A stretch of DNA of 64,000 nucleotides from positions 11,076,001-11,140,000 of the forward strand of contig NC_056044.1 of the NCBI RefSeq assembly GCF_004379255.2, read 5' to 3'. A program made the translations under genes and the position numbers. Below, one piece after another: positions 1-9,950 of this stretch. The notes under the pieces were generated by a model. The model saw nothing but the letters and a program-made list of their open reading frames with translations. It was not told the DNA's origin and did not search any database. The DNA comes from Salvia splendens. Lineage: Eukaryota > Streptophyta > Magnoliopsida > Lamiales > Lamiaceae. Every line of letters begins with the position of its first letter. The stretch's first letter is position 1.

Positions 1-928
1 GGTGAGTGTACTCGAGAGAGGGCTCAACCTAGACTAGCGACTTTCCTAGTAATCCTAGATACATTAAATGGGGAATCAAAGTTATTAAATTAATCGCATG
101 TCGTTTCCATTCTAATTGGATCCAAAACTCTATATTTCTCTTTGTGATACTTTTCTCTTGTGTTAAAATTCGTAGTATCTGTTACTTTTCTTTTTGCTTA
201 TTATATGCTTTTAGTAGTTGTTAGAACAAACCAAATCCTTTTGGATTATCTATAGTAGTCAATATTTGTTCATGGTACTTAAGTTGATATAGTTTTGTCT
301 CTGTGGGATACAATACTCTTGTTTACTAATTGATACACTAGCTCCATACACTTGCGGGTATTTCTTATGTTAAAATAAGTCGAGTCATAGTTATACATTA
401 AATGGTAAATTTGTATATTCCAACTGTATAACATGTTAAAGATCTCATGGCATTTTTAATAGAAATACCTATTTGAGCAAATTGTCAAATAATCACCAAG
501 TTTGGACAAATCACGGTAGATCTCATACTTTTGGTACACAAAATGTTAAAGTTCTCAAAGTGTTTTTAATATAAATAAATATTTGGAAAAATTGTCAAAT
601 AAATAATGAAGTTTGGTCAAATTTACTTGGATCTAATGCTTTTAAAAACAGAATGATAAATCATTAAGTTTGAAAATTTGTGGTAATACAAGTATTTTTT
701 AATTTAGGCGAAACCAAAGTTGAGGTTTAATTTAAAGCATCTTCATGGAAAAAAGAGTTAAGAAGATAAACCGACGTCATCCAATAGCATTTTTTTCAAA
801 TAAATTACAAAATTGAATTTAATTTTGATTGATTTAGCACTTTTTACAAAATAGAACTATAAATCAGAGAATATGATTAAATTTTAATTGATTCCGTACT
901 TTTCAAAATAGAACTATAAATTACAAAG
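1..928. other. AT-rich intergenic DNA with a possible LTR tail
   Basis: No gene is visible here. Bases near 298-365 contain a CTCTGTGGGATACAATACTC phrase followed by 'cacttgcgggta', which resembles the end of plant LTR-retroelement LTRs next to the internal region. No partner LTR, primer site or coding remnant is in the window, so this is only a suggestion. The remainder to 928 is A/T-rich with no feature I can name. Confidence 0.3.
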
Positions 929-930
929 TA

Positions 931-1182
931 CTCTCTATGTCCGCGAATAGTAGTCCCATTTTTCTATTTTTGTCCGTCAGTGAATAGGAGTCCCGGTTCA
1001 CTTTTACCAAAAATGGTAATAGGGTCTCACATTCCACTGACTCATTCCACTCACATTTCATTTAAAACTAATATATACAAGGGAGACTCATATTCTACTA
1101 ACTCTTTTCCATCAATTTTTCTTAACCTTTCTTAAAATCTGTGTCGTCAAGGAATGAGACTCCTAATGGTGGATGCAGGGAG
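931..1182. mobile_element. Stowaway-type MITE, copy 1 (252 bp)
   Basis: The ends read CTCTCTATGTCC and, at the right, GGATGCAGGGAG, a degraded form of the CTCCCTCCGTCC...GGACGGAGGGAG inverted ends typical of Stowaway (Tc1/mariner-type) MITEs. The element is flanked by TA on both sides (929-930, 1183-1184). Its interior ('tagtcccatttttctatttttg', 'cccggttcacttttacc') matches the other 252-bp copies in this window. It has no coding capacity. Confidence 0.85.
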
Positions 1183-1238
1183 TATGAAAAATCGGCAATC
1201 ATCCTTATCATATGAAAAATCGGCAATCATCCTTATCA
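1183..1238. repeat. Two perfect 28-bp tandem copies
   Basis: The unit starting TATGAAAAATCGGCAATCAT is present at 1183-1210 and again at 1211-1238 without mismatch. It begins exactly at the TA target site on the right of the Stowaway copy, so it may be a repair scar of a later break or excision there. Confidence 0.95.
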
Positions 1239-1530
1239 TTCTTAATTTGGTCGAAAGGTTGGTGTAATAGCCAAAAATATTTGTGCGAACAATACAACGT
1301 TGTTTAACACGGTAAGAGCATCCACAACCGTGCTCTTGCCAGCGGCACGGTTGTGGGCCCGGGCGGTACTATTCATGCCTGCTCTCTGGCAAGAGCACAA
1401 CACCCACAACTGTGCTCTTCCGCAAGGACGAGCACAATTAATATAAAATTCAATTACACAACAACATTTTCATAATACTAAAATTCATTAAAAAACCACA
1501 ATAAAAATTACAAATTACAAATAAAATAAA

Positions 1531-1632
1531 AAGACATAATTAAAATCCTAAAAATTAAAAATTACATAATTAAAATACTAAAAATTAAAAATTACATAAT
1601 TAAACTCCTAAAAATTAAAAATTACATAATTA
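1531..1632. repeat. 30-bp AT-rich tandem repeat, about 3.4 copies
   Basis: The unit 'attacataattaaaatcct' plus 'aaaaattaaaa' repeats with an exact 30-bp period at 1531, 1561, 1591 and partly 1621. It lies just downstream of the stop of the Harbinger ORF1, inside its probable 3' UTR. Confidence 0.9.
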
Positions 1633-1656
1633 TTGGCTAATATAACCCGAGGAAGA

Positions 1657-2664
1657 CTACGCATCCGGCGGCACCAACCCCAATTGTTTTTGGAGACCCA
1701 ATATCATGGACTCGTGCGTTTGAAGTTGCGTGGGGGTCATAGTTGACCTATCGGCCATATTGCGTTGGGCCAAAAGGGCCCACAACGAGTTGTTCGGGGG
1801 TGGAGGTGGAACATAGGGTGCGGGTTCGGGAGCAGGGGCAGATGGAGTCGCGGCGCGACGTCGTTCGGCCGCCGCCTTCTTCCTACCTTGCGGTCGGCGT
1901 CGGGAACCGCTTGGTCCGGCATCGGGGCTACCCAAGTTAGCTCCGGCGAGTTGGCTAGCCACTTCTTCCGAGCCGGAGTCGGATAGTGCTACCGACCGTG
2001 AGCGTTTGGAGGAGCCGCTAGAGGAGGATGTTATGCCTCCCTTATACTTCGGGTGCGTCCGCGTCTCCTGCCAAACGTTAAGATATTTGAACGACTTACC
2101 GTTCATGGATTGGTAGGTGCTCAGCGAGGCGGTGATGATGTCGACCTCGCTTTGGCCGCTCCCGGCATTCCGGGACTCCTGGATGAAATAGCCGTTGAAC
2201 TTGCCAATTTCTTCGTTGGCTCGGCCGATGCAGTTGCGCACCATACTCTCGTTGCGCTCGATCGTTCCCGGCGGCCGGTGTGCATTGTACCGGCTAGAGA
2301 CGTGCCACCAAAAGTGATCGCCGGATTGGTTCGTTCCAACCACCGCATCTTCGGAGATTTCCAAGTACGCCTTGAACAATCTTTCCATCTCCGCCGGTGA
2401 GTACGGTGTGCGGACACCGGCGCGAGATGGAGGATTCGGCATTTGGGAAGGGGCGCGAGGCCTAGGCTCCGGTGTCCACCCGTAGCGCCCATCGGAGGCA
2501 CCTTGATCGTCGATTGGGTATGGCCGGTAGCCACTCGGAACGCCCGAATCTTGGGTGAGAGGAGGGGCCGAATATTCCGTTTCCGGAGTAGGAAACGGTT
2601 GCGAACCGAACCATTCGGGGTTCCAACCGTGAGAGCCGCTTGGGTTGTCGTCGTTACCGGACAT
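1657..2664 (-). CDS. PIF/Harbinger ORF1, Myb/SANT-like DNA-binding protein (335 aa)
   Basis: This is an intact 335-residue ORF starting at ATG 2664. Residues about 85-205 form the trihelix/SANT-like module of PIF/Harbinger ORF1 and of the related plant proteins often mislabelled 'glutathione S-transferase T3-like'. Visible marks are YSPAEMERLFKAYLEISEDA, a GDHFWWHVSSRYN aromatic motif, SMVRNCIGRANEEIGKFNGY, and the closing GKSFKYLNVWQ. A Ser-rich linker follows, then the RPQGRKKAAAERRR basic motif of the NAM-associated C-terminal region, then a Pro-rich tail. In this family ORF1 cooperates with the transposase in the nucleus. No transposase is encoded here, so it could act only in trans or as a relic. 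The lack of stops suggests recent mobility or selection. A TATA box lies 127 bp upstream. Confidence 0.8.
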   Translation of the reverse strand: MSGNDDNPSGSHGWNPEWFGSQPFPTPETEYSAPPLTQDSGVPSGYRPYPIDDQGASDGRYGWTPEPRPRAPSQMPNPPSRAGVRTPYSPAEMERLFKAYLEISEDAVVGTNQSGDHFWWHVSSRYNAHRPPGTIERNESMVRNCIGRANEEIGKFNGYFIQESRNAGSGQSEVDIITASLSTYQSMNGKSFKYLNVWQETRTHPKYKGGITSSSSGSSKRSRSVALSDSGSEEVASQLAGANLGSPDAGPSGSRRRPQGRKKAAAERRRAATPSAPAPEPAPYVPPPPPNNSLWALLAQRNMADRSTMTPTQLQTHESMILGLQKQLGLVPPDA

Positions 2665-2790
2665 AGTGGTGTTGTAGGGTGTGAGAGGAAGATGAAAATG
2701 GATATGAGAGATTGAAGATGAGAATGGAGATGAGAGAATGATGATGAGAATTGTGTAGTGAAAGTGTGAATTTTTGGGAGTGAAATTGGG

Positions 2791-2801
2791 GGTATTTATA
2801 G
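2791..2801 (-). promoter_or_regulatory. TATA box of the Harbinger ORF1
   Basis: On the minus strand the sequence reads CTATAAATACC, a good plant TATA box, 127 bp upstream of the ORF1 start codon. This leaves room for a transcription start and a 5' UTR of about 90-100 nt. The spacing supports ATG 2664 as the start. Confidence 0.6.
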
Positions 2802-3224
2802 ATGAAAGTGTGTATTTTTGGGGTAAAAAAAATAAAAAAAAATTAAAAAGTGGGGAAAAACGGTTATAAACGGATATAATTTTTTGGGGAAGTGAAAATT
2901 TTTTTTATTTATTTTTTATCGGTTTTTTTAATAAAAAACCGATTTTTTAAAAAAAAAAATAAAAAATTGTTTGAAACCAACGGCTATGCCGTTGGCGAAT
3001 GGGAGAGTGACACGTGTGCGTCCGCTGGCACGGACGTGCTCGATACATCGAGCAGCGCCGTGCCAGCGGCGCGGTTGCAGCGGCGGCGGTTCTTCGCCTT
3101 GCCGCTGGCACGGACGGCGGTGGCGCCAACCGCCACCGCTGCGGATGCTCTAATGCTAAAAAACAAATTATTAAATAAGTTTGATTTTGTTGTTATCGCT
3201 TTTCTATACCTTCCATTTTCATTA

Positions 3225-3476
3225 CTCCCTCCGTCTCACTTTAGGAGTCCCGATTGAGTTCGGCACGAGTTTTAAGAAATGTAAAGGAAAGTTGGTGAAA
3301 AAAGATAGTGAAATGTGTGTCCTACTTTTTTAAATTAGTTTTATAATAAAATGTGAATGGAAAAAAGTTAGTGAAATGTGGGGCCTAATACCATTTATGG
3401 AATATTTCAACCGGGACTCCTAAATTAGGACACCAAAAAATGGTAAGCCAGGACTCCTAAAATGAGACGGAGGGAG
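3225..3476. mobile_element. Stowaway-type MITE, copy 2 (252 bp)
   Basis: Left end CTCCCTCCGTCTCAC and right end GTGAGACGGAGGGAG-type sequence (AATGAGACGGAGGGAG) are inverted. TA lies on both sides (3223-3224, 3477-3478). The interior 'cgagttttaagaaatgtaaa' and 'gtgaaatgtggggcctaata' place it in the same 252-bp family as the copies near 9.2, 12.6 and 13.5 kb. Confidence 0.92.
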
Positions 3477-3840
3477 TATTTTTTATTCATCTCACCTACC
3501 TCTCTATCTCACACCCTCACTTGCTTTTTTTCTCTATTGTTAGTGCAGGCTAACATAGAATAAAGTGTTAAAAGGTAACAAAGAGAAGAGAAAGAAAAAA
3601 ATTACTAATTTTGTTAATAATAAATATGAAAATTAATATTTATTTTAATGAAATAATGTTGTTTTGATCATCATTAAAGGCATTGTTTTTATGTGGGTGA
3701 GAAAAATTTAAAACCTTGTGATTTAATATTTTATTTTAAACATTTTATAGGATAGACTGAAAATTTACCATAATTTGTGATTTAAATCGGTATTATTTAG
3801 TACACATTTATATATGTCAAAATCATTCTCGGTTGTTTTT

Positions 3841-4060
3841 CTTTTATAGAGACATCCTTGAATGTTTTATGTTTCACTTTCGATATGGGACAAAATCACT
3901 CTTGGTTGTTTCTCTTTTATAGAGACATCCTTGAATGTTTTATGTTTCACTTTCGATGTGAGACAAAATCATTCTTGGTTGTTTCTCTTTTATAGAGACA
4001 TCCTTGAATGTTTTATGTTTCACTTTCGATGTGGGACAAAATATGTTGAAGTATTTTCTT
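3841..4060 (-). repeat. 73-bp tandem repeat, three good copies plus one decayed
   Basis: The phrase 'cttttatagagacatccttg' starts at 3841, 3914 and 3987 (period 73 bp), with a decayed fourth start at 4058. On the minus strand each unit reads a TCCCACATCG-like box, about 32 bp of spacer, then TATAAAAG. The boxes lie at 3881-3891, 3954-3964, 4027-4037 and, more weakly, 4099-4109. Confidence 0.9.
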
Positions 4061-4493
4061 TTATAACTACATGTTTAGAGCATTCATTCATCTTTTTCTA
4101 ATGTGGGATACAAAACTTTCTTTTGACTTCTACTTTTATTCATGTTTTGTATGATATATAAATAAAATTATTATTCAAATATATTTTTGATTGATATAAA
4201 TAAAGAATTATTGGGAAATATGATTTGTATATAGAAAATATTTATTTGTATAATAATTATTGTTAGGTTTATACAATTTGTATAAGAATTATTCTTTCAA
4301 TGTGTATAATATTATTTATTAGTTAACACATACATAAATTTATAAACATAAGCAAATCATTAATGACAAAGAACTAATGAATAATAGTTTATGTAATAAT
4401 ATTTGTTGTTAAATTAGAATAATAGAAGATAGAGTATTAATATAGACTAAGAATGATGGACGATCTATTATAGACTTACAAATAATGACTTTT

Positions 4494-4545
4494 ATCCCAC
4501 ATTGAAAGAAAGAGTAACACATCCAAGAATTTGTAACTATAAAAG
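4494..4545 (+). promoter_or_regulatory. USE-like box plus TATA (plus strand, diverged)
   Basis: ATCCCACATTG at 4494-4504 differs by one base from the plant snRNA upstream sequence element RTCCCACATCG. TATAAAAG follows at 4538-4545, 33 bp after the box. That spacing is the one known for Pol II-type plant snRNA promoters. No snRNA body is recognisable downstream. Confidence 0.45.
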
Positions 4546-4899
4546 AGAATATTGCAATATACTCTCTTCCAAATTAAATCAAATCCAATATACTCTCATC
4601 CAAGTATTGGCATTTTAAAAATCAAATCCAACTTTAAGTACGGAGTATTCTTTTTTGCTTTTTAGTCTTTATTATGTATAAAATGTGCTTAAACAAATTT
4701 CAAACATTAAGGTGAAAATAACAATTTTATTGATAATAAATTTAAATAAGACTAAAAATTACAACTTATAATGAATACATTTTATTTATAAAAATTATTA
4801 AACACTACTTCAAGTTAAACCTTTAGATTTTTAAAATATCAATACTTAATATTGGACTTGAGCATTTAAATTGGAAGAGAAACAACCAAGAATGATTTT

Positions 4900-4950
4900 G
4901 TCCCACATCGAAAGTGAAACATAAAACATTCAAGGATGTCTCTATAAAAG
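4900..4950 (+). promoter_or_regulatory. Exact USE consensus plus TATA (plus strand)
   Basis: GTCCCACATCG at 4900-4910 is an exact match to RTCCCACATCG. TATAAAAG lies at 4943-4950, 32 bp further, the Pol II snRNA-type spacing. The downstream sequence (from about 4975) resembles no U-snRNA I know, so it may be a fortuitous or orphan promoter within the repeat. Confidence 0.5.
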
Positions 4951-5094
4951 AGAAACATCAAGAATGGTTTCATAAATTCGCAAGCCCATCAAATATATAT
5001 GGGCTTTTATGAATTTCTTGTATTCATTTATTTGTAAAAAATATTTTTAAATATAAAAATCAATTTTTATAAATAAATAATTTTTTTTTAAATT

Positions 5095-5290
5095 TTGGTT
5101 GAACCGCCGGTTCATGAACCAGAACCGGCGGTTCAGGCCAAAAACCGGCGGTTTTGAACCGCCTTGTGAACCGGCGGTTTTTTGAACCGGAACCGTCGAG
5201 ACCCTTGGCGGCCGGTTCCGGTTCATGCATATGATGAACCGTGAACCGTCGGTTCATGAACCGGAACCGGTGGTTCGGAACCGTTGTGCG
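5095..5290. repeat. GAACCGGCGGTTC palindrome cluster
   Basis: About ten overlapping versions of the near-palindrome GAACCGCCGGTTC / GAACCGGCGGTTC fill this stretch, in GC-rich contrast to the flanks. Similar GAACCGG/CCGGTTC-rich patches occur near plant hAT-type elements, but no hAT transposase or 8-bp duplication is visible here. I call it only a short-motif repeat. Confidence 0.7.
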
Positions 5291-5525
5291 TGCCTAGTGT
5301 GTGCGTTATTATGTGTAAAGTTGTGTAAGCACTCTATGTCAATATGCAGTGGCGGAATCACATGGGATCAAGGGTACCACTATACCCCAAAAGGTTCATA
5401 ATGTATTGAGATATACTGATTAATAATTCACATACTTGGTTCAACAGTATTTCATATCTTTCACACATTATGAGATATACTGATCAATAATTCACATACT
5501 TGGTTCAACAGTGTTTCATACTACG

Positions 5526-5999
5526 TGTCACGCCCGCATTTTCTAAGGATAGAAAACACGGTTGATCGCGACTAGAAGATGATTAAAGAAGCGGGGAGTA
5601 AAGGGGAAAACAACGCAACTCGACCATAGCTCGAAACAAAATGGGAATAGCTCGAATAAAATCAGAGTATCTCAACAATCAACAACTCAAAAATGAATAT
5701 TATCTCAGCGATACAAGAACTCAAACGAAACAACACTCAGCGGAAGCATTTCGAGAGTAGAATAATGCTATGTATGAAGACAAAACATATTCTAGACATT
5801 TGACAGACATTCTTCACTTTTATGCTCAACCCCCACCGCGCTCGTCACCGCTCAACCTGCACATTTGTAAAAAAAGAAATGCAGGGCTGAGTACTTGATG
5901 CACTCAGTGGACTCATGCCGAAAATATTTTATAAAAAGTATTTATCATGCCACCATTGAGTGACCTCGAGGTTTTAACTTTAGAAATTTCCGAGACACT
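5526..5999 (-). mobile_element. Fragment of a chromovirus-type LTR (related to element C)
   Basis: The stretch starts TGTCACGCCCGC...CTAAGGATAG and shares landmarks in the same order with the LTR at 52078-53728. These are the start, the 'tatgtatgaagacaaaac' phrase, and the hairpin CTCAACCTGCA...TGCAGGGCTGAG followed by 'tacttgatgcactcagtg'. It stops matching near 6000, so it is a truncated LTR. On the minus strand it would be the 3' end of the LTR (…TGACA). Confidence 0.65.
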
Positions 6000-6001
6000 A
6001 A

Positions 6002-6207
6002 AATAATTTCCATTGTAATGATTACTCCCCTTGATCAATTCCCCCGCTTTCTGGCTTTTTTCGCATATTGTACATGCTTGATCAGTTTGGCCTGGTTGCC
6101 TTAGTCAAGCAGCATTTCTGCACATTTAACACTTGCTTTGCGCGATAAAACCGATCAAGTACCGTACATTTTACCCCTAAACCGATGCATGATATGAGCC
6201 TTATCAT
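6002..6207 (-). mobile_element. Short Athila-type LTR end fragment
   Basis: The right border 'gatgcatgatatgagccttatca' closely resembles the end of the element D LTR ('tatgcatgaaattagccttatca', 55220-55242). The body contains several TTGATCA words like the element A LTR. Both neighbours are unrelated LTR pieces, so it is a truncated fragment. Confidence 0.45.
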
Positions 6208-6328
6208 ATATCAAGATACGTTGGCAGCTGCATCGGGTCACTGACAACTAAAACGACTCAATATCATATGTGGCATGTGTCCAAACTTAACTTTAACCAA
6301 ACTAGAAGCCTAAGAAAGCCTAAACCTA

Positions 6329-7335
6329 GGCTCTGATACCAAACATGTAACACCCCTTATTCGACTTATCAAACCGAAATATACATATCTATAAATCTTC
6401 AACTAAACATGCCACGTATACCACGTTAATTTTATCGACAAAAGAGATAATAACTTGACACACGCAGCTGCCCAGCAAGCGAGATCAGTCGCTTCTATAC
6501 TCTGCAAGGAGGAGAAGAAAGAGGGTGAGCTGAAACTCGTAGTGTAATCACATTTCAACATATAGTCTCTAAAATTTTCATAAAATTACTATCGCAAAGC
6601 AATAACGATGTTACCTGAAAAGTCGTACAATATCCATTTATGTTGCATCCTCCAATCTGATATTAATCAATATATCATTTCACAAGATACAACTCTGTTA
6701 AAATCATATAACAAAATAACCATATAAATTAGACCATACTTTCTTCATTAGTATGGTAGTAACCTGTGGAGCAAACCATATTCGCCAACAAATAAATTTG
6801 TCGAATCATAGGAGTGGTAAAACAAGCATAATCATATAAATCATATAAATAAATAGCACTTTCAATGCTAACATGATACTTGTCAATCAAAGTAATATTA
6901 TTACAACTTATATCCTTTTATCCTGTCAACTTTAGCATTTTATTTCATCAACACATTATATAGTTTGAGACAGCATAATTGTTTAAGCACATGTAACATT
7001 CCCAAATTTCTAACACTTATAGCCCCAAATAATTCCTTCAAAATCAAACGGCCAATATTTATATATAAATAACAACTTACTTTCACTAATGATTTGACAC
7101 ATGTTAACCAAAGTAATACATGCTACAACTGTAGCACAAATATAACCTATCGTTCCGACAACTTTTCACTTTAATTACCGATCAACACAATATATAGCTT
7201 TTGAGATAATCACTTCACTTTGGATAATTTTAGGCACATATAACTAACACATATAGCACAATATAACACATTATCCATATCACTTTCTTTGCTCACTATA
7301 CCATGGGACTCACTTAAGCAATGAGGGGTGTAACA
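6329..7335 (-). mobile_element. 5' LTR and primer site of a minus-strand LTR element (F)
   Basis: GGCTCTGATACCA at 6329-6341 is the complement of TGGTATCAGAGCC, the initiator-Met tRNA primer binding site. Four bases on begins an LTR of about 990 bp (6346-7335). Its ends are inverted: TGTAACACCCCTTATT at the left and a TGAGGGGTGTAACA end at the right. The internal region to the left has been lost or replaced by the LTR pieces at 5.5-6.2 kb. No coding remnant of F remains. Confidence 0.7.
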
Positions 7336-8290
7336 CATATATTTCACTTTTCTTTTCACATTGCTCAACAAATAAAAGCCTTTAATTTACTTTGCATATC
7401 ATACACATATTCACAGTTTTAATATATATAACTCCAACAATCTCCATCATCTCACTTTTCGATATCATTCCCGTCATATCACATTTATACAATCCGCACA
7501 AACTTTAATCATTATTCAACTATTTCACATTGTCACATAAAATGTGAGAAATCACATATATTCCAAATATATCTCCAAGCTCAAGCGCACAAGTATATCA
7601 ATGACATAACATACGTAGTAATATTTATCAGAGTTAAAGACATTATATTCTAAAATACGCGTCCACTACCTGTACATGTCAATAAAACCTCATTTACTTA
7701 CTCGTTTACTCCAATATCTTGTCCTTTCCCGTTCTTACTTGCACTTGTATCTGGTTCGCCACTTTTTAAATAAACACATATACTATAAACATTTAAAAAG
7801 TCAAAGCACAATCAATACTGACTATCAACTCTCCTTTGCCTTTTTAACCTTAGATTTTGAGCATTCATTAGCTCATAACTCATAGCATCTATTGACCTTT
7901 TATGCTACTTCGTTTTTCTCCATAATAATGCTAGTACATCCCATGTTCTAAGTTAAAGCATTTCCAATTATTCTAATGTTAATAAGAAAGAAAGTACTTC
8001 AATATAGATAGTCAAAAATCTCGATAAATGTAATTATATTGTGGCTGTTCCAAAACTTTAAACCCAACAAATACTCTTTCTCTATAATTGAATCACAGTT
8101 CATATAAAAAAGGCCAATCTCAAGTCAATTCGGAAAAAATAGAGCTCAACATTCAACTGCAAAAATAAACTTTAAACCAATTATGGGATGTTTCATTTCT
8201 TTTCTTTGTTCTACTTGCTCGTTCAATTAAAACATTTTTGTTGAAAATAAAGGATAAACTATCATAACCAAAACAACCAAAACAAAACAA
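7336..8290. other. AT-rich stretch without recognisable gene
   Basis: The stretch is A/T-rich, with only a 69-codon open frame near 7676-7885 that has no recognisable motif. I see no element boundaries, hairpins or RNA gene. Confidence 0.5.
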
Positions 8291-8292
8291 TT

Positions 8293-8525
8293 AGGCATGT
8301 CGATCTGTTCTAGTCTCACCAAAGCTCTCACTCTAGCCGGGGTTGACCCTCCCGTGTATCTCCTTGGCTCCGCACTGTCCTTTCCCAGTGACGCCAGAAA
8401 GTCCACTGCTTTGTTACCTTCCTTCTGGATGTGTGTTATCCTCCAAGTGAAAACCCTTTAGTGCAGTTCTAATATTAGCCATGATGTGCCTCGTCTCTAT
8501 CGGCCCGAGCTGCCCCTTCTCCAAC
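8293..8525 (-). pseudogene. RNase H-like (LINE/RVT_3-type) coding fragment
   Basis: On the minus strand this GC-richer island reads, with one frame change, EKGQLGPIETRHIMANIR and then VFTWRITHIQKEGNKAVDFLA. The KEGNKAVDFLASLG stretch is the conserved C-terminal motif of the plant RNase H-like domain (RVT_3) found at the end of L1-type LINE polyproteins and in small host RNase H-like proteins. Only about 75 residues are left, with no start codon and a frame shift near 8445-8455. It is a relic, most simply the 3' end of a truncated LINE. I saw no poly-A tail or target duplication that would prove this. Confidence 0.6.
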
Positions 8526-9212
8526 AAAATGATAGACATTAGATCTTCAAATCAAGGACCAATATCTATTATTTTCGAGTATCAATGTATCCAATAAAAA
8601 ATGTCAATTAGGGTACTTATGTCAATTAACAATAAAGTAGTTATAAATAACTTTTTAAAAATATCTCAAAAGTTTAAATGCATATAACTATCTCAATTTA
8701 AATTATTTTTACGCACAATATATATCAAACTAAAGATAATTTTATAAGGATTTTAACGAGATATCACTTGCATATGTTCTGATGTCAAAATTTGAAAAAA
8801 ATATTGAGTTTTCGTATTTTTGTAGTGCCAGATTAATGTAAATATAGCTAATAAAATATGTCAGCATAATACATATAAAATGTCAATTCGAAATTATGTT
8901 GACATGTTCCAAGCATCACATTGATATGTTTAATACACTATATTGATATTTTGATCTAAAAGCCTAAATTTAATAGTTCTTTTATTTTTAAAATTTAAAT
9001 AATAATAAAACGAAATTACACATGACAATTTATACACCATTAGATTTCTAAAATCCTATGGTCCAAAATTAGTTGTAGTTAGCAATTAAGGGGTGAGTTA
9101 GCAATTGATCACACCCGTATTACAATAACACATGAAAAATGATGTTAATACAAAGTAAGTAAATGAACTTAGAGTATGATAAGTTCATGTACATAATTTG
9201 AACTTAATCATA
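8526..9212. other. AT-rich stretch without recognisable gene
   Basis: Nothing codes here. Two similar phrases, 'attagatcttcaaatc' near 8539 and 'attagatttctaaaatc' near 9041, suggest a decayed short element about 0.5 kb long, but the similarity is too weak to call. Confidence 0.4.
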
Positions 9213-9464
9213 CTCCCTCCATCCCACAATAAGAGTCACACTTTGCTATTTTGGTTCGTCCCACAATAAGAGTCACACTTCATTTTTACCATAAATGATA
9301 AGTAGGTTCCATATTCCACTAACTCACTTCACTCACATTTTATTATAAAACCAATATAAGAAAATGAGTCTCATATTCTACTAATTTTTCCAACCCACTA
9401 CTCTTTATATTTCTTAAAACTCGTGCCCATAATAAGAGTGACTCCTATTATGTGACGGAGGGAG
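9213..9464. mobile_element. Stowaway-type MITE, copy 3 (252 bp)
   Basis: The ends are CTCCCTCCATCCCAC and a TGACGGAGGGAG right end, flanked by TA at 9211-9212 and 9465-9466. The length and interior ('cacttcatttttaccataaatg', 'cttaaaactcgtgcc') match the family at 0.9, 3.2, 12.6 and 13.5 kb. Confidence 0.92.
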
Positions 9465-9579
9465 TATTATTTAAGTTTATATTTAGTATAAAAGAGATAT
9501 AAATACAAGTCATGTCTTATTTTTGCTTATAATTATTTTAGCATCTCTTTAAAATACATAAATAAAAAATTTAAACAAA

Positions 9580-9721
9580 GTCCAGCCCAGTCCAAGCCTA
9601 ACAGAATTAATAAAAGCCCGGCCCAGCCCAGCATGCATTAGAAATAGACCTGGGCTGGGCTGGGCCGTAATATTGGAAGGCCTGGACTGGGCTGGGATGA
9701 CCCGGCCCACTTGACAACTCT
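9580..9721. repeat. GGCCTGGGCTGGGCC low-complexity inverted repeat
   Basis: CCAGCCCAGTCC-type words on the left half (9580-9632) face GGGCTGGGCTGGGCCG-type words on the right half (9650-9712). The stretch can fold into a long imperfect GC-rich hairpin. No coding capacity or target duplication is evident. Confidence 0.6.
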
Positions 9722-9950
9722 ATTTATATTCCATCCCATAATAATAGACTCTTTTGGGATGACATTAGTTTTGATGTATAACTAGTAAAATATGATAGAG
9801 ATCAAAAGAAAAAGTGATTGCAGTGTTGTTAGTGGATAATAAATCCTACCTTACTAGAAAGAAAATAAGTTACCAAAAATAGAATTAGACTATTTTTATA
9901 TGATGGATCAAAACTAAAAGAGTATCTATTTTTATCTGACAAAAGGAGTA

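Larger units (their letters stand above)
1316..3150 (-). mobile_element. PIF/Harbinger-type DNA transposon with ORF1 only
   Basis: The element is bounded by 3-bp TAA direct repeats (1313-1315 and 3151-3153), the TTA/TAA duplication typical of PIF/Harbinger. The termini are inverted: GAGCATCC at the left and GGATGCTC at the right. Both ends hold long subterminal hairpins (perfect 12-bp stems at 1322-1333/1345-1356 and 3022-3033/3058-3069). At 1835 bp it contains a single ORF on the minus strand, of the Myb/SANT-like ORF1 kind, and no DDE transposase. It is therefore a non-autonomous derivative, or one half of a two-component system. The ends and subterminal hairpins are GC-rich against AT-rich surroundings. 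Confidence 0.88.
3818..4980. mobile_element. Inverted-repeat element with USE+TATA-like modules
   Basis: The left end (from 3818) and right end (4873-4975) carry the same sequence of roughly 80-100 bp in opposite orientation, including TCCCACATCGAAAGTGAAAC and 'gatgtctctataaaagagaa'. The left arm is expanded into about three and a half tandem copies (see next entry). The interior is AT-rich with no ORF. Length about 1.16 kb, long inverted arms and absence of coding sequence suggest a non-autonomous DNA element. I see no clear target-site duplication, so the superfamily is open. Confidence 0.6.

Noticed and set aside
3841..4060. Regular repeats considered as a CRISPR array
   Set aside because: Repeats are contiguous 73-bp units without unique spacers, in a plant genome.
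4900..5090. A genuine U-snRNA gene after the USE and TATA boxes
   Set aside because: No snRNA-like sequence, Sm site or 3' box is recognisable downstream.
5095..5290. hAT transposon called from the GAACCGG cluster
   Set aside because: No 8-bp target duplication, terminal repeats or transposase remnant could be found.
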